Assembly: GCA_021789975.1 (NCBI GenBank)
Contig: JAJYIT010000021.1
Location: 1-64,000, forward strand
Direction: 5' to 3'
Source of the DNA: Bacteroidota bacterium
GTDB lineage: Bacteria > Bacteroidota > Ignavibacteria > Kryptoniales > JAKASW01
DNA length: 64,000 bases
Positions 8,221-18,218 of this stretch are shown here, one piece after another (the stretch's first letter is position 1; the number at the start of each line of letters is the position of its first letter). The notes beneath the pieces are model-generated. The model saw only the letters and a program-made list of their open reading frames with translations. It was not told where the DNA came from and searched no databases. The position numbers and the translations under genes are program-made.

Positions 8221-9180
8221 TCATTCCTTAATCAGTTCCTCTACAAATTGGAGCGTGGATTTCCTGTTGCCAAGAATCAGATTCAATCCGTCTTCCAGCC
8301 TGGTGATCCGGTCGCCCGTCCAAAAAGCAGACCGAGTCTTATCTTCGACTAATTGTATTACCAACTTCCGGAGTCTATCTTTCCGCTTTTCGATGAGTCG
8401 GTCTCCGCTCATCATGTTTTGATGATGCTTTTGAATACCCTCGATAACTTGTTCTATGCCGATGTTCTGACTAGCAACAGTTTTCACGACAAAAGGGGAC
8501 CACCCGTCCTTTCGCTCATTGACGGACGAAGAAGTCTGCGTAATCTGGAGCACGTTTAGCAGGGCGTTATACGACTGGTCGGCACCAGGTCTATCAGATT
8601 TGTTCAAGACAAAGAAGTCGGCAATTTCCATCAGGCCGGCTTTCATAGCCTGCACCGCGTCGCCGGATTCAGGCGTTAGGACGACAATCGTCGTATCAGC
8701 TGCCTCGGCTACGTCAAGCTCTGCCTGTCCCACTCCCACGGTTTCGAGGAAAACAACTTCATATCCTGCCGCGTCAAGGACATCAGCAGCACGTTGTGTG
8801 GTCCTGCTAAGCCCACCAATACTTCCTCTAGTAGCCATGCTTCGCACAAAAATGCCCTCGCGAAGCCCGAGATCCATCATCCTGATCCTGTCCCCAAGCA
8901 ATGCGCCGCCGGTAAACGGGCTGGTCGGATCGACGGCGATTATTCCGACTCTCCTGCCTCTATCGTTCAACGCAGCTGCAAGTTTACCTACAAGTGTACT
9001 CTTACCAGCTCCCGGCGGACCAGTGATCCCAACTCTGTGTGCCCATCCGATCCTCCCATCAACTTCATTCAATACTCCCGTTGAGTTCTCATCCTGATTT
9101 TCAATCGAGGATATCGCCCTAGCTAGTGCCAGCTTGTCTCCCGCAAGAAGCCTGGCTATAAGTTCGTTAGTTGCCGCCAC
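8221..9180 (-). CDS. meaB: MeaB/ArgK-type G3E GTPase (methylmalonyl-CoA mutase chaperone)
   Basis: A 319-residue GTPase with P-loop GPPGAGKS (residues 54-61), the DPTSPFTGGALLGDR switch region, ETVGVGQ and the guanine-specificity motif NKSD. MeaB protects and reloads B12-dependent methylmalonyl-CoA mutase. No mutase gene lies in the window, so the partner must be elsewhere. The start is a GTG overlapping the end of the upstream epimerase gene by 14 bases. With the adjacent acyl-CoA dehydrogenase it points to propionate or branched-chain acyl-CoA metabolism. Confidence 0.9.
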   Translation of the reverse strand: MAATNELIARLLAGDKLALARAISSIENQDENSTGVLNEVDGRIGWAHRVGITGPPGAGKSTLVGKLAAALNDRGRRVGIIAVDPTSPFTGGALLGDRIRMMDLGLREGIFVRSMATRGSIGGLSRTTQRAADVLDAAGYEVVFLETVGVGQAELDVAEAADTTIVVLTPESGDAVQAMKAGLMEIADFFVLNKSDRPGADQSYNALLNVLQITQTSSSVNERKDGWSPFVVKTVASQNIGIEQVIEGIQKHHQNMMSGDRLIEKRKDRLRKLVIQLVEDKTRSAFWTGDRITRLEDGLNLILGNRKSTLQFVEELIKE

Positions 9181-10102
9181 CAGCTTTTTTCTTCTTGAAG
9201 AATTCCACCGTCAGCCGCAGGCCTTCATCCAAATTGACTTTCGGGGCCCACCTTAGAACGCTTTTCGCTCTGGCGCTATCGATCACGCTTCGGCGTTGCT
9301 CGCCTGCCTTTGCAGGTCCATGCTTTTCACTTGCTGGGGAACCTGTTGCAGTCCTTATCTTGCCGAAAAGCTCGTTGACATCTGTTTCTTTCCCTGTGCC
9401 TATGTTAAATATATCTGTGGCATCATGAGTAAGCGCCAATACATTTGCCTGGACTACATCACCAACGTAAGTATAGTCTCTTGTCTGCTTGCCGTCGCCA
9501 TTGACCAGCGGTTCTTCACCGTTCAGAAGTTTGTTCGTGAAGATCGCAACAACGCCGGCCTCGCCCAACGGATTTTGGCGAGGGCCGTACACGTTCGCAT
9601 ACCGTAGAACGACATATTTGAGGCCATAAACCGCGTGATAGAAGAACAGATATTTTTCCACCGCCAGTTTTGCAATGCCATACGGTGACAACGGGCGCGT
9701 CGGGTGCTTTTCATCTGCCGGGAAATAATCCTGCTCTCCATAGACGGCGCCGCCCGTCGAGGAAAACACGACCTTCTTTACTCCGGTTCTGATGCAATTC
9801 TGAAGCAGGTTTAGCGTCCCGACAATGTTGACACTCGCGTCAAACATCGGATCAGCTACCGAATGTCTGACATCCATTTGTGCTGCAAGGTGTGCCATGA
9901 CGTCAAACTTGCCTTCATCAAACACCTTGTTTATATCCGTATCGCGAATATCGACCCGGAAAAATTTGGCGTTAGGATTGAGGTTATCTACAGATCCTGT
10001 ACTGAAATTGTCTACTATTGTAACATCGTGACCTTCTCCGACGAATGCATCTACCAAGTTGGAACCGATGAAACCTGCCCCTCCAGTTACGAGTATTTTC
10101 AC
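9167..10102 (-). CDS. NAD-dependent sugar epimerase (UDP-glucose 4-epimerase type)
   Basis: A 311-residue extended short-chain dehydrogenase. The N-terminal NAD motif is TGGAGFIGSN, the catalytic serine lies in SSTGGAVYGE, and the active-site pair is in SPYGIAK (YxxxK). The family converts nucleotide sugars such as UDP-Glc/UDP-Gal or UDP-GlcNAc/GalNAc. It starts two bases after the purD stop and follows a glycosyltransferase two genes upstream, so it may feed surface glycan synthesis. The exact sugar is not determinable. Confidence 0.85.
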   Translation of the reverse strand: MKILVTGGAGFIGSNLVDAFVGEGHDVTIVDNFSTGSVDNLNPNAKFFRVDIRDTDINKVFDEGKFDVMAHLAAQMDVRHSVADPMFDASVNIVGTLNLLQNCIRTGVKKVVFSSTGGAVYGEQDYFPADEKHPTRPLSPYGIAKLAVEKYLFFYHAVYGLKYVVLRYANVYGPRQNPLGEAGVVAIFTNKLLNGEEPLVNGDGKQTRDYTYVGDVVQANVLALTHDATDIFNIGTGKETDVNELFGKIRTATGSPASEKHGPAKAGEQRRSVIDSARAKSVLRWAPKVNLDEGLRLTVEFFKKKKAGGGN

Positions 10103-10104
10103 TA

Positions 10105-11397
10105 CTAGACTCCTTTTCTCGATTCAAGTTCAATTGCTTTCCTGCCGATGTCCTTCCTATAAAACATACCTTCGAAGGAGAGATTGTGCAAGTACCCATA
10201 CGCAAGCGCAGCGGCGTTTCCTATACTGCCGCCTGCATCTATTCCGGTAACTCCGAGGACTCTCCCTCCCGACGTCGCAAGCTCGCCTTTGATAAACTTG
10301 GTTCCTGAGTGGAAAACCTTAATCTCACGCGGAGCTTTTTCAAGAAATTCGACACTCTTTCCGGTTTCATAACTGTCAGGGTATCCGCCCGAGGCCGCGA
10401 TCACACAGACAGCTGCCGACCTGTTCACGGAGAGCCGATAGGCAGCAATGTTCCCGTTCGCAGAAGCCGTCATCAGCTCAACCAGCGAGGAGTCAATCAA
10501 CTGAAGGACTGCTTGCGTTTCCGGGTCACCAAACCGAGCATTGAATTCTACGACCTTAGGTCCGTCCGACGTGAGCATAATTCCGCAGTAAAGGCAGCCT
10601 GAATACGGGAATCCTTCGGCCCGTGTCCCCTCTATCGTCCTTTCAATTATCTCCGACCGAATTCTATTCATCATCGATTGATCTACAAATGGCGTTGGTG
10701 CAAAAGATCCCATCCCGCCGGTATTTTTTCCGGTATCATTGTCGCCGACTCGTTTGTGGTCCTGTGCCGGAGGGAGGACAACATAGTCCTTTCCGTCAGT
10801 TATCGCAAACACGGAAGCTTCGACGCCTGTCATAAATTCTTCCACGACTAAATTCTCACCTGAAGCCCCAAAGACTCTCTTTACGAAAAAGTTTTCGATC
10901 TCTTCCAGTGCTTCACGGAAAGAGCCGACAATGATTACTCCTTTGCCTGCGGCAAGTCCGTCTGCTTTGAGGACGAGCGGGTACTTCGCCCCGGCAAGGT
11001 ACCTCGTCACATCTTCGTGTTGGGAAGCTGCGAAGGCACTGAACTCTGCGGTTGGAATCCTCCACCTTTGCATGAACTCTTTTGCAAAGACCTTGCTTGT
11101 TTCCAATCTAGCCGCTGACTTTGATGGGCCGAAGACCATTTTGTGTCGAGCGGAAAATGCGTCTACGATTCCGATCGCCAGCGGCTGTTCCGGCCCCACG
11201 ACCGTCAGATCTATTTCTGTCTCTTCGACAAACTTCAGTATCTGTTCAATCGACTCGGCTTTCAGGTTAACCGGTTCGGCCTGTTGCGATATTCCTGCAT
11301 TCCCGGGTGCACAGAAAACATGAGCATCTTTTTCCCTGCAGATTGAATCTACAATTGCGTGTTCACGCCCCCCGCCTCCGACAACAAGTACTTTCAA
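10105..11397 (-). CDS. purD: Phosphoribosylamine-glycine ligase PurD
   Basis: A 430-residue ATP-grasp ligase that joins glycine to phosphoribosylamine, the second step of purine synthesis. Visible signatures include the N-terminal VGGGGREHA, the ATP-grasp LKADGLAAGKGV, NTGGMGSFAP and the metal-binding EFNARFGDPE block. Length and domain order are standard. It overlaps the upstream glycosyltransferase stop by four bases and sits in the same run as guaB, another purine gene. Confidence 0.95.
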   Translation of the reverse strand: MKVLVVGGGGREHAIVDSICREKDAHVFCAPGNAGISQQAEPVNLKAESIEQILKFVEETEIDLTVVGPEQPLAIGIVDAFSARHKMVFGPSKSAARLETSKVFAKEFMQRWRIPTAEFSAFAASQHEDVTRYLAGAKYPLVLKADGLAAGKGVIIVGSFREALEEIENFFVKRVFGASGENLVVEEFMTGVEASVFAITDGKDYVVLPPAQDHKRVGDNDTGKNTGGMGSFAPTPFVDQSMMNRIRSEIIERTIEGTRAEGFPYSGCLYCGIMLTSDGPKVVEFNARFGDPETQAVLQLIDSSLVELMTASANGNIAAYRLSVNRSAAVCVIAASGGYPDSYETGKSVEFLEKAPREIKVFHSGTKFIKGELATSGGRVLGVTGIDAGGSIGNAAALAYGYLHNLSFEGMFYRKDIGRKAIELESRKGV

Positions 11398-12710
11398 TCA
11401 TGCGCTCCGATTTTTACATATGACCCGCGATAGTCCAACTGAAAGGAAAGCTCTTTTGCAAGCTCACCTGCCAATCTTATCCGATTGTATTCATCGGCAA
11501 ACTCCAGGGGGATCTTCGGGAGCTGACGTTTTTCCCATTGCTGGAACAGATTCTCTATGGCTTTCTTTATCTCGGCGACATCTTGAGGCCCAGCCACGGT
11601 GCCGGCTTTAGATGCCAGGATCGTAGCCTTCGCTATCCCTTCCGGAACGAGTCCGAGGATCGGTTTCCTGGCACCTATGTACTCGAAGAGTTTGCCGGTC
11701 GAAATCATGTCCTCTCCATTCCCGTTTCCGATGGTCAGCCAGAGCACATCGCTCGTCATCAAATACCTGACAGCCGCCTTGTGATCCAGATACCCGAACA
11801 CTTTCACCAGGTCCTGAAGACCAAGTGATTCAATTAACCCCATATTCTCTTTGCGAAACGTACCGATAAATACAGCCTCGATCCTATCTCTCAGCCCCGG
11901 TCTATCCTTTAGAAGCTGGGCGAGTGCCACAAGGAAGTACTTCGGTGTTCGGTTTCGATAAAAGGTGCCTGCATAGGTAAATCGCATCTTCCTGGAGAAC
12001 GGCAGCTCCACGCCATCGTCGAGCTGAAAATCTTCGGGGTCGAAGCCCTGTGGTATGATCGCTATGTCGTTGTAACTCAGGAAGCCATACCTGGAAATCA
12101 TCAGCTCTTTTATCCGACGATTAATTGTGATGACTCTACTGGAAGTTTTCAGGACGCGCCGCTCAAGTTTTTGATGGGCAAGCTTATGAAAAGGCGTTAG
12201 ATAGAAATGAAGCGGGTTGTCAACCCAGGCATCCCTGTAATCCAGAACAAGAGGGACGCCAAACTCTCTTGAGAGTTCCTGCCCGATCAGATGACAGGTA
12301 TAGGGCGGTGCTGTTGAAAAAATGACATCGAATTGTTGCTCGTGCATAAGTTGCCGGCCGACTCTCAGCGCCTCGCGCTTCCAGCCGATCTTGTTGTCAG
12401 GGATAAAAACAATTTGGCTGAGTATACTAAGAAGTCCCCGCAACTTTTCATGAGGCATCTTCACCGGCTTTCCCTTATCAAAGAGCCTTGTTGGGTCGAG
12501 AGAGTTTGTACGAACCGTTTTGACACCCGACTCTTCAAGTTCTTCCATCATAGCATAGTCAAGGGCATAATATGCCGTAGGAGTTATTGTAAGTACAGTC
12601 GGTTCCCAGCCGTGGTGAGGCAGGTACTTTACGAATTTCAAAGTCCTTTGAACCCCGCTCATTCCCATCGGCGGAAAATAGTATGCGATAACGAGTACTC
12701 GATTCACCAT
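11394..12710 (-). CDS. Glycosyltransferase, GT4-like
   Basis: A 438-residue GT-B fold glycosyltransferase. The N-terminal acceptor domain begins with VIAYYFPPMGMSGVQR, a signature of a Bacteroidota GT4-like group, and includes the DYRDAW block. The nucleotide-sugar domain includes FTYAGTFYRNRTP and a late GKLFEYIGARKPIL motif. It likely adds a sugar to lipopolysaccharide, capsule or a glycoprotein at the cytoplasmic face. Donor and acceptor are unknown. Coupled by a four-base overlap to purD, an unrelated housekeeping gene. Confidence 0.82.
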   Translation of the reverse strand: MVNRVLVIAYYFPPMGMSGVQRTLKFVKYLPHHGWEPTVLTITPTAYYALDYAMMEELEESGVKTVRTNSLDPTRLFDKGKPVKMPHEKLRGLLSILSQIVFIPDNKIGWKREALRVGRQLMHEQQFDVIFSTAPPYTCHLIGQELSREFGVPLVLDYRDAWVDNPLHFYLTPFHKLAHQKLERRVLKTSSRVITINRRIKELMISRYGFLSYNDIAIIPQGFDPEDFQLDDGVELPFSRKMRFTYAGTFYRNRTPKYFLVALAQLLKDRPGLRDRIEAVFIGTFRKENMGLIESLGLQDLVKVFGYLDHKAAVRYLMTSDVLWLTIGNGNGEDMISTGKLFEYIGARKPILGLVPEGIAKATILASKAGTVAGPQDVAEIKKAIENLFQQWEKRQLPKIPLEFADEYNRIRLAGELAKELSFQLDYRGSYVKIGAHD

Positions 12711-12751
12711 TCGACTGATATCTTCAAAAGGGGCGGATGGCGGAGTACTTG

Positions 12752-13882
12752 CTACATCTGTCTTCTGCCATGTGCCGAAGTAAAGTAGTCCCTATCTTTA
12801 GAAAAATGAGAAAGCTGCTGAACGCCAACGCTGGTCACGAGAAAATCATCTTCAATACGAACGCCGCCCAATTTAGGCACATAGATTCCCGGCTCAATGG
12901 TTATCACATTCCCTTCTTCCAGAACATCTTCACTGGTTGCTGATACGCGCGGGAGTTCGTGGATTCTGAGCCCGACTCCGTGTCCCAGACCGTGTCCGAA
13001 ATATTTACCGTAACCTTTCTTCGTAATATAATCTCTCGATGCTTTATCGACTTTGTTCGTCTTCACACCCGCACGAGCTGCGTCAAGCCCTTTTCTCTGC
13101 GCATCATAGACTATCTGGTAGATCTTTTTGAGTTCGGGTCCAATTTTATCGCTCGTTTGAAAAGTCCTGGTGATATCGGATGCATAGCCTTCGTAGAAGC
13201 ACCCAAAGTCGAGTGTTACAAGCTCGTTTAGACCGACCGGCTTGTCTGAGGCGACGCCGTGCGGCAGTGCCCCACGCCAACCGCTTGCAACGATCGTGTC
13301 GAATGACTCCTTAGAGGCACCCATCGTCTTCTGGTTGAATTCAATCGATGCAGCGAGATCTTTCTCGCTCATCCCAACCCACTCTTCCTTTGTCAAGACT
13401 TCAAGTGCTGTTCCGCTTATCCAACATGCCTTTCGAATTCTCTCAACTTCTGCCCTCGATTTTACTGCTGCCATCTGTTCAATTACAGAGGATGTCTTCA
13501 CAAAAAGACATTGCTTGATCTTTGTGGAAGCCTCGTCGAATGTACCAACCGGAATGCTATCTTCTACGCCGATGAACAGCTTCCGCCCCGATGATTGTTT
13601 AAAAAATCTGTTCGCAACAAAATCCCAAACGTTGCCTGAATAGACCGTAACCTCACTGCTTAAGACCTCCGCACCTGCCTGCGACCTGTACCGAAAGTCA
13701 GTCAAGAAAAATGAGCTGTCGGGGAATACTAAACAGAATCCGGACGTTCCGCTGAACGTCGTTAGATACCGGACGTTTGAAATGTCGGCGACAAAAAACG
13801 CGTCGAGAGAATTCCGCTTAAGATAGGACTGAAGCTTCCTGACGCGAGAGACCGAGTCTTTTTGTAAATCGTCCGGTTTCAT
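12752..13882 (-). CDS. M24 family metallopeptidase (Xaa-Pro aminopeptidase/dipeptidase)
   Basis: A 376-residue pita-bread metallopeptidase with an N-terminal creatinase-like domain (about residues 1-140). The five metal ligands sit in the [13 protein letters not shown] (two Asp), GHGLGHGVG (His), ITIEPGIY (Glu) and RIEDDFLV (Glu) blocks. It removes N-terminal residues preceding proline or splits X-Pro dipeptides in the cytosol. It overlaps the guaB stop by four bases (ATGA). PepP and PepQ cannot be separated by eye. Confidence 0.88.
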   Translation of the reverse strand: MKPDDLQKDSVSRVRKLQSYLKRNSLDAFFVADISNVRYLTTFSGTSGFCLVFPDSSFFLTDFRYRSQAGAEVLSSEVTVYSGNVWDFVANRFFKQSSGRKLFIGVEDSIPVGTFDEASTKIKQCLFVKTSSVIEQMAAVKSRAEVERIRKACWISGTALEVLTKEEWVGMSEKDLAASIEFNQKTMGASKESFDTIVASGWRGALPHGVASDKPVGLNELVTLDFGCFYEGYASDITRTFQTSDKIGPELKKIYQIVYDAQRKGLDAARAGVKTNKVDKASRDYITKKGYGKYFGHGLGHGVGLRIHELPRVSATSEDVLEEGNVITIEPGIYVPKLGGVRIEDDFLVTSVGVQQLSHFSKDRDYFTSAHGRRQM

Positions 13883-15357
13883 AGATGGTAGTTCGGAGCC
13901 TCTTTGACGATATCTACGTCGTGGGGATGGCTCTCGCTCAGTCCGGCAGAAGTGATCCGAACAAACCTACCATTCTTTTTGAGATCCGGTATAGTCTTAC
14001 ATCCAAGGTATCCCATCGCGGCCCGCAGGCCTCCGACCATCTGGTAAACTGTATCGCTGAGCGGCCCCCTGTACGGCACCCTTCCTTCAATGCCTTCCGG
14101 GACCAGCTTCTTGATATCGTCTTCAGCGTCCTGAAAATACCTGTCGCTGCTCCCTGCCTTCATTGCCTCAAGCGAACCCATCCCGCGATACGTCTTGTAT
14201 GCTCTTCCCTCGAAGAGGACTTTTTCTCCCGGACTTTCTTCAACGCCGGCGAAGAGGTTCCCAATCATGACACTGTCTGCTCCCGCGGCGATTGCTTTTG
14301 CAATATCGCCGGTTTGCTTTATTCCACCGTCGGCAATAATGGGAACGCCATGTTTCTCCGCAGCGGCGGCGCACTCCATGACCGCGCTGATCTGAGGGAC
14401 ACCTATCCCTGCCACAACCCTCGTCGTACAAATACTTCCGGGCCCGATTCCGACCTTCACCGCGTCCACGCCGGCATTGATAAGATCTACGGTTCCCTCC
14501 TTCGTGCCGACATTACCGGCAACAATCTGGAGTTGTGGAAATTTCTTTTTTACCTCTTTTATCATCCCGATGACACCGCGAGAGTGGCCATGAGCGGTAT
14601 CGATAATTACGACATCAACCCCCGCCTTTGCCAGAGCCTCTACCCGGGCAATCGTTTCTGATTTCACACCGACTGCAGCTCCGACTCGCAGTCTACCGCG
14701 CTCGTCTTTGCAGGCGAACGGGTATTTCCTCTTCTTCTGAATGTCTTTGAAGGTAATCAGCCCACGGAGCTTCCCATTGCTGTCGACAACGGGTAGTTTC
14801 TCTACTTTGTGTTTCTGTAGAATAGTTTCGGCAGCCTCAAGTGTCGTCCCGAGTTTGGCAGTGACAAGGTTGTCTTCAGTCATGTATTCTGAAATCTTGC
14901 GTTCGTGATCATCAACAAATCGCAAGTCACGGTTCGTCAGGATTCCGACGAGGATCTCGCCGTTGACGACGGGAATGCCGGAAATGTGATACTTGTTCAT
15001 CAGTGACACCGCCTCACGAACGGTATGATCAGGACCGAGAGTGACAGGGTCCGAAATCATTCCGCTTTCTGATCTCTTGACTCGATCCACTTCTTCAGCT
15101 TGCTTTTCAATTGAAAAATTCTTGTGAATAATACCTATACCGCCTTCGCGGGCCAGCGCAATTGCCAACTCACTCTCTGTCACGGTATCCATGGCAGCGC
15201 TTACAAGAGGGATGTTGAGTTCAATACCTTTGGTGAACCTGGTGCGGACGTTTGCTTCTCTCGGGAGCACACTCGAATAATTCGGAACCAGCAGGACGTC
15301 ATCAAAAGTCAACGCATCTCCAACCACCTTACTCGTCAAATTGCCATTCATCTTCAT
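13879..15357 (-). CDS. guaB: Inosine-5'-monophosphate dehydrogenase GuaB
   Basis: A 492-residue IMP dehydrogenase, which oxidises IMP to XMP in guanine nucleotide synthesis. Two CBS domains are inserted at about residues 97-212. The catalytic cysteine is Cys310 in GPGSICTTR, followed by the flap region with YRGMGS. ATG at 15357 with a GGAG site; a second ATG two codons on is possible. First gene of the tight run guaB, M24 peptidase, glycosyltransferase, purD, epimerase and meaB. Confidence 0.95.
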   Translation of the reverse strand: MKMNGNLTSKVVGDALTFDDVLLVPNYSSVLPREANVRTRFTKGIELNIPLVSAAMDTVTESELAIALAREGGIGIIHKNFSIEKQAEEVDRVKRSESGMISDPVTLGPDHTVREAVSLMNKYHISGIPVVNGEILVGILTNRDLRFVDDHERKISEYMTEDNLVTAKLGTTLEAAETILQKHKVEKLPVVDSNGKLRGLITFKDIQKKRKYPFACKDERGRLRVGAAVGVKSETIARVEALAKAGVDVVIIDTAHGHSRGVIGMIKEVKKKFPQLQIVAGNVGTKEGTVDLINAGVDAVKVGIGPGSICTTRVVAGIGVPQISAVMECAAAAEKHGVPIIADGGIKQTGDIAKAIAAGADSVMIGNLFAGVEESPGEKVLFEGRAYKTYRGMGSLEAMKAGSSDRYFQDAEDDIKKLVPEGIEGRVPYRGPLSDTVYQMVGGLRAAMGYLGCKTIPDLKKNGRFVRITSAGLSESHPHDVDIVKEAPNYHL

Positions 15358-15389
15358 TTATTTCGTCTCCTCTACGATATCACAGATCG

Positions 15390-16559
15390 TCAATTGAAAG
15401 CCTGAAATCCTGTTATGTCGCTTCCGATTATTAGAGTATGGATGTCATGAGTTCCTTCGTAAGTATATACGCTTTCGAGATTAGCCATGTGACGCATCAC
15501 AGGATATTCGCCCAGAATGCCGTTAGCGCCGAGTATGGTCCTGGCAATCCTGGCTATCTCCAGTGCAAACTGGACGTTGTTCCTCTTTGCCATTGACACC
15601 TGAGTAAACTTATGCTTTCCCTGGTCTTTCAGCCTGCCGAGCTGAAGATTCAACAGTTGGGCTTTGGTAATTTCTGTCAGCATGAAAACCAATTTCTCCT
15701 GAGTGATCTGGAATGCGGCAATCGGTTTGTCGAATTGGATTCTGGACTTTGCGTAGTTTAAAGCCGAGTCATACGTCGCCATCGCAGAACCGACGGCGCC
15801 CCATGCGATGCCATATCTTGCCTGGTCGAGGCACATGAGCGGTGATTTTAGCCCCGAAGATTTCGGGAGGATGTTTTCTTCAGGGATATCGCAATCCTGG
15901 AAAACAAGCTCGCTCGTTACCGATGCGCGCAACGAATGTTTACCTGTCATTTCGGGGGCAGTGAATCCGGGCGTTCCCTTTTCCACAAGAAAACCTCTCA
16001 CCTCGCCATCAAGCTTTGCCCAGACCACGGCGACATCGGCAATCGTCCCGTTCGTGATCCACATTTTCGCTCCGTTGATGACGAACGTGTTGCCTTTGCG
16101 GGTTGCTCGCGTGGTCATGCCTCCCGGATCTGAACCATGGTCGGGCTCGGTCAATCCAAAGCAGCCCACCGCATCACCTTTCGCAAGACGAGGAAGCCAA
16201 TGCTCCTTTTGCTCCTCGCTCCCGAAGGTGTGTATCGGGTACATTACAAGCCCGCTTTGAACCGAAGCGAAACTCCTTACGCTCGAATCGCCGCGCTCGA
16301 GTTCCTGCATGATGAGCCCATAAGCCACGTTGTTAAGCTCAGCACAGCCATACTTTGAAGGAAGTGTCGGACCGAGGAATCCAAGTTCCCCCATTTTCTT
16401 GATTAGATGAGTCGGAAACGTACCTTCGCGGTAATGCTTCTCGATAATTGGGATCACCTCTTCGGATACGAAATCGCGAACTGTGTCCCTGACAAGTTTT
16501 TCTTCTGCGGAGAGGAGACTCTCCGTATTGAAATAGTCGACGCCGTTAAACTGCTCCAT
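15390..16559 (-). CDS. gcdH: Glutaryl-CoA dehydrogenase-like acyl-CoA dehydrogenase
   Basis: A 389-residue acyl-CoA dehydrogenase of the glutaryl-CoA dehydrogenase branch. It carries the SVQSGLVMYPI block following an arginine (RSFASVQ) that in GCDH binds the distal carboxylate, and the catalytic glutamate in YTYEGTHDIH. The enzyme would dehydrogenate and decarboxylate glutaryl-CoA to crotonyl-CoA in lysine/tryptophan breakdown, feeding ETF. ATG start with a GAGG site. It is transcribed in the same direction as guaB, with a 32-base gap. Confidence 0.87.
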   Translation of the reverse strand: MEQFNGVDYFNTESLLSAEEKLVRDTVRDFVSEEVIPIIEKHYREGTFPTHLIKKMGELGFLGPTLPSKYGCAELNNVAYGLIMQELERGDSSVRSFASVQSGLVMYPIHTFGSEEQKEHWLPRLAKGDAVGCFGLTEPDHGSDPGGMTTRATRKGNTFVINGAKMWITNGTIADVAVVWAKLDGEVRGFLVEKGTPGFTAPEMTGKHSLRASVTSELVFQDCDIPEENILPKSSGLKSPLMCLDQARYGIAWGAVGSAMATYDSALNYAKSRIQFDKPIAAFQITQEKLVFMLTEITKAQLLNLQLGRLKDQGKHKFTQVSMAKRNNVQFALEIARIARTILGANGILGEYPVMRHMANLESVYTYEGTHDIHTLIIGSDITGFQAFN

Positions 16560-16930
16560 TGCAACCTCAGGATATGGGAGAGCCGTCTTAAATTAGCCAA
16601 AAGCCCGCGTCAAGCGGGCCGCCAATCCGGCATTACCGGATCGAAAGTGAGAAAAAAAATACTTAAGCGGCGGCAGAAAATCAAGGTAAGGGCTCCGCCA
16701 GTAGTGTCCTGATTTGAATCTCACTTCAAAGAAAAAAAGTAAATGAACTGCCATGATCGCAAGGATCGCAAAGTTCTGTATCGCTAAGAGATCCTCGGTG
16801 TACCTTAGCAATCTTCGCGGTTTGAGTAGAACACAAATTACGACACCACTGCTCCGCCTGACCTTGCAGCAAATCTGTTGAAGCGATACATCCCTCGAAT
16901 TTCAAGATGCCATAAGGAATTTTGCCGGCT
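16560..16930. other. Intergenic gap with two hairpins and degenerate repeat DNA
   Basis: Separates the MFS gene from gcdH. It contains a terminator-like double hairpin (16603-16641). Around 16740-16830 there is A-T/CGC-rich repetitive DNA whose minus-strand reading (cgcgaag..., tttgcgat..., cttgcgat...) resembles degenerate leader DNA often found near GxxExxY-type repeats. Two short frames here (16593-16811 and 16726-16953) are explained by the repeats and are not called as genes. Confidence 0.45.
16599..16641 (-). terminator. Tandem hairpins, probable terminator of the MFS operon
   Basis: In minus-strand order, a 6-bp hairpin (ATCCGG/CCGGAT, 16625-16641) is followed by a second 6-bp GC-only hairpin (GCCCGC/GCGGGC, 16603-16619) and then TTTT. 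This fits a weak rho-independent terminator for the operon ending at 16931, though it lies about 300 bases downstream. It may also be a dispersed repeat. Confidence 0.5.
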
Positions 16931-18196
16931 TCAGCTTGCCTCAGTTGCTTCACCGATTTCCCGATTGCGCATCAATGAGAGTTTTCTCCTTAAATAAATT
17001 GTACCTGATCCTACACCCACGAGACACAACAGGCCTTCAATGAAAATCATGCGCGTGGTGCCGATCCAGTCTGCCATAAATCCGGTGAATAGAGCTCCGA
17101 TAGGCGTGCTACCGGCAAAAATCACCACATACAACCCCATGATCCTTCCCCTGAGATGAATCGGGCTATTCATTTGAAGTGAAGTATTGGTAGAAGCGAT
17201 ATATGCTATACTTGCAACGCCGAGGGCAACTATCAGCAATACTGTGAGCTCGTAGGTACGGGATAATGAAATTGCAATGTCGATCACCGCAAACACCGTG
17301 GCAAAAGTGTAGATGAACTTGCGCGTCGGTCTCTGCTTCCCAGCGACCAACAAGGCTCCGACCATGGAGCCGATACCAAGTGCAGAAGTTACCGCTCCAA
17401 ACACTTCCGGGCCGCCGTGGAGAACAAATTTCGCGAGCAACGGAAGGATGGTGCTGAAGTTGTAGCCGAATGTCCCGACGAAGACTAAAACAATAAGGAC
17501 GGACAAGATCGACGGCTCATTCATCGCAAAGGAGACTCCCTCCTTGATGCCTTCCTTCAAAGTAGTACGAACCTTGGAGACGGAAACTCTGAGACGCGAT
17601 TTCTTCATCATCGATAGGGCAGCAATTATGGCAATGAAACTCAGTGCGTTTATTAGAAAAGAAGGGGCGACACCTACCAGGGCAATAGTCAAGCCGGCAA
17701 TCGCTGGTCCGATAGTTCTTGCCGCATTAAAGAGAAGTGAGTTCAGCGCAATTGCATTGCCGATGTCTTCATCGGGCACCATCTCCGGAACGAATGCCTG
17801 CCTCGCAGGCTGGTCAAAAGCATTTACAAATCCGATGAACAATGAAAGCGCGTAGATCTCTATTATCGTTATGGCATTAAAAGCGACCAGTAGCCAAAGG
17901 GCTAAAGCTTGAATTGCAGAGAGACTCTGCGTCCACAGAACTATCTTGCGCTTCGGTAATCTGTCGATGTAGACACCGGCGAACAGTGAGAGAAAGAGAA
18001 TGGGAAGAAACTGAAGTGCCGTGGTTGTGCCGAGTGCCACAGCAGAACCCGTGAGCGTAACCACCAGCCAGGCAAGTGCTACATTCTGCATCCAGGTTCC
18101 GGTGACAGAAATCAACTGCGAAATCCAGTAAAGCCTGTAGTTGTAGTGCCTCAGGGAACTGAAGTTCCTGACGACCCGGGCGGTTAAATACCTCAT
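16931..18196 (-). CDS. MFS transporter (MFS_3/EntS-like exporter)
   Basis: A 421-residue major facilitator protein with about 10-12 membrane segments. It shows the SVTGTWMQNVALAWLV beginning typical of the MFS_3/enterobactin-exporter group and the YIDRLPKRK loop between helices 2 and 3. It lies in the cytoplasmic membrane and probably exports a small molecule by proton exchange; the substrate is unknown. It is the last gene of the run bcp, folE, SDR, fnr, MFS. Confidence 0.82.
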   Translation of the reverse strand: MRYLTARVVRNFSSLRHYNYRLYWISQLISVTGTWMQNVALAWLVVTLTGSAVALGTTTALQFLPILFLSLFAGVYIDRLPKRKIVLWTQSLSAIQALALWLLVAFNAITIIEIYALSLFIGFVNAFDQPARQAFVPEMVPDEDIGNAIALNSLLFNAARTIGPAIAGLTIALVGVAPSFLINALSFIAIIAALSMMKKSRLRVSVSKVRTTLKEGIKEGVSFAMNEPSILSVLIVLVFVGTFGYNFSTILPLLAKFVLHGGPEVFGAVTSALGIGSMVGALLVAGKQRPTRKFIYTFATVFAVIDIAISLSRTYELTVLLIVALGVASIAYIASTNTSLQMNSPIHLRGRIMGLYVVIFAGSTPIGALFTGFMADWIGTTRMIFIEGLLCLVGVGSGTIYLRRKLSLMRNREIGEATEAS

Positions 18197-18218
18197 GGAG
18201 TAATTTACAAAACTCCAG

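Noticed and set aside
13885-14661. Plus-strand frame of 258 codons opposite guaB
   Set aside because: IMP dehydrogenase motifs on the minus strand explain this region fully.
15358-15389. Possible purine riboswitch upstream of guaB
   Set aside because: The gap to gcdH is only 32 bases, too short for an aptamer.
16593-16811. Minus-strand frame of 72 codons between gcdH and the MFS gene
   Set aside because: Its C-terminal half is the translation of the terminator-like hairpins; the rest is repetitive DNA.
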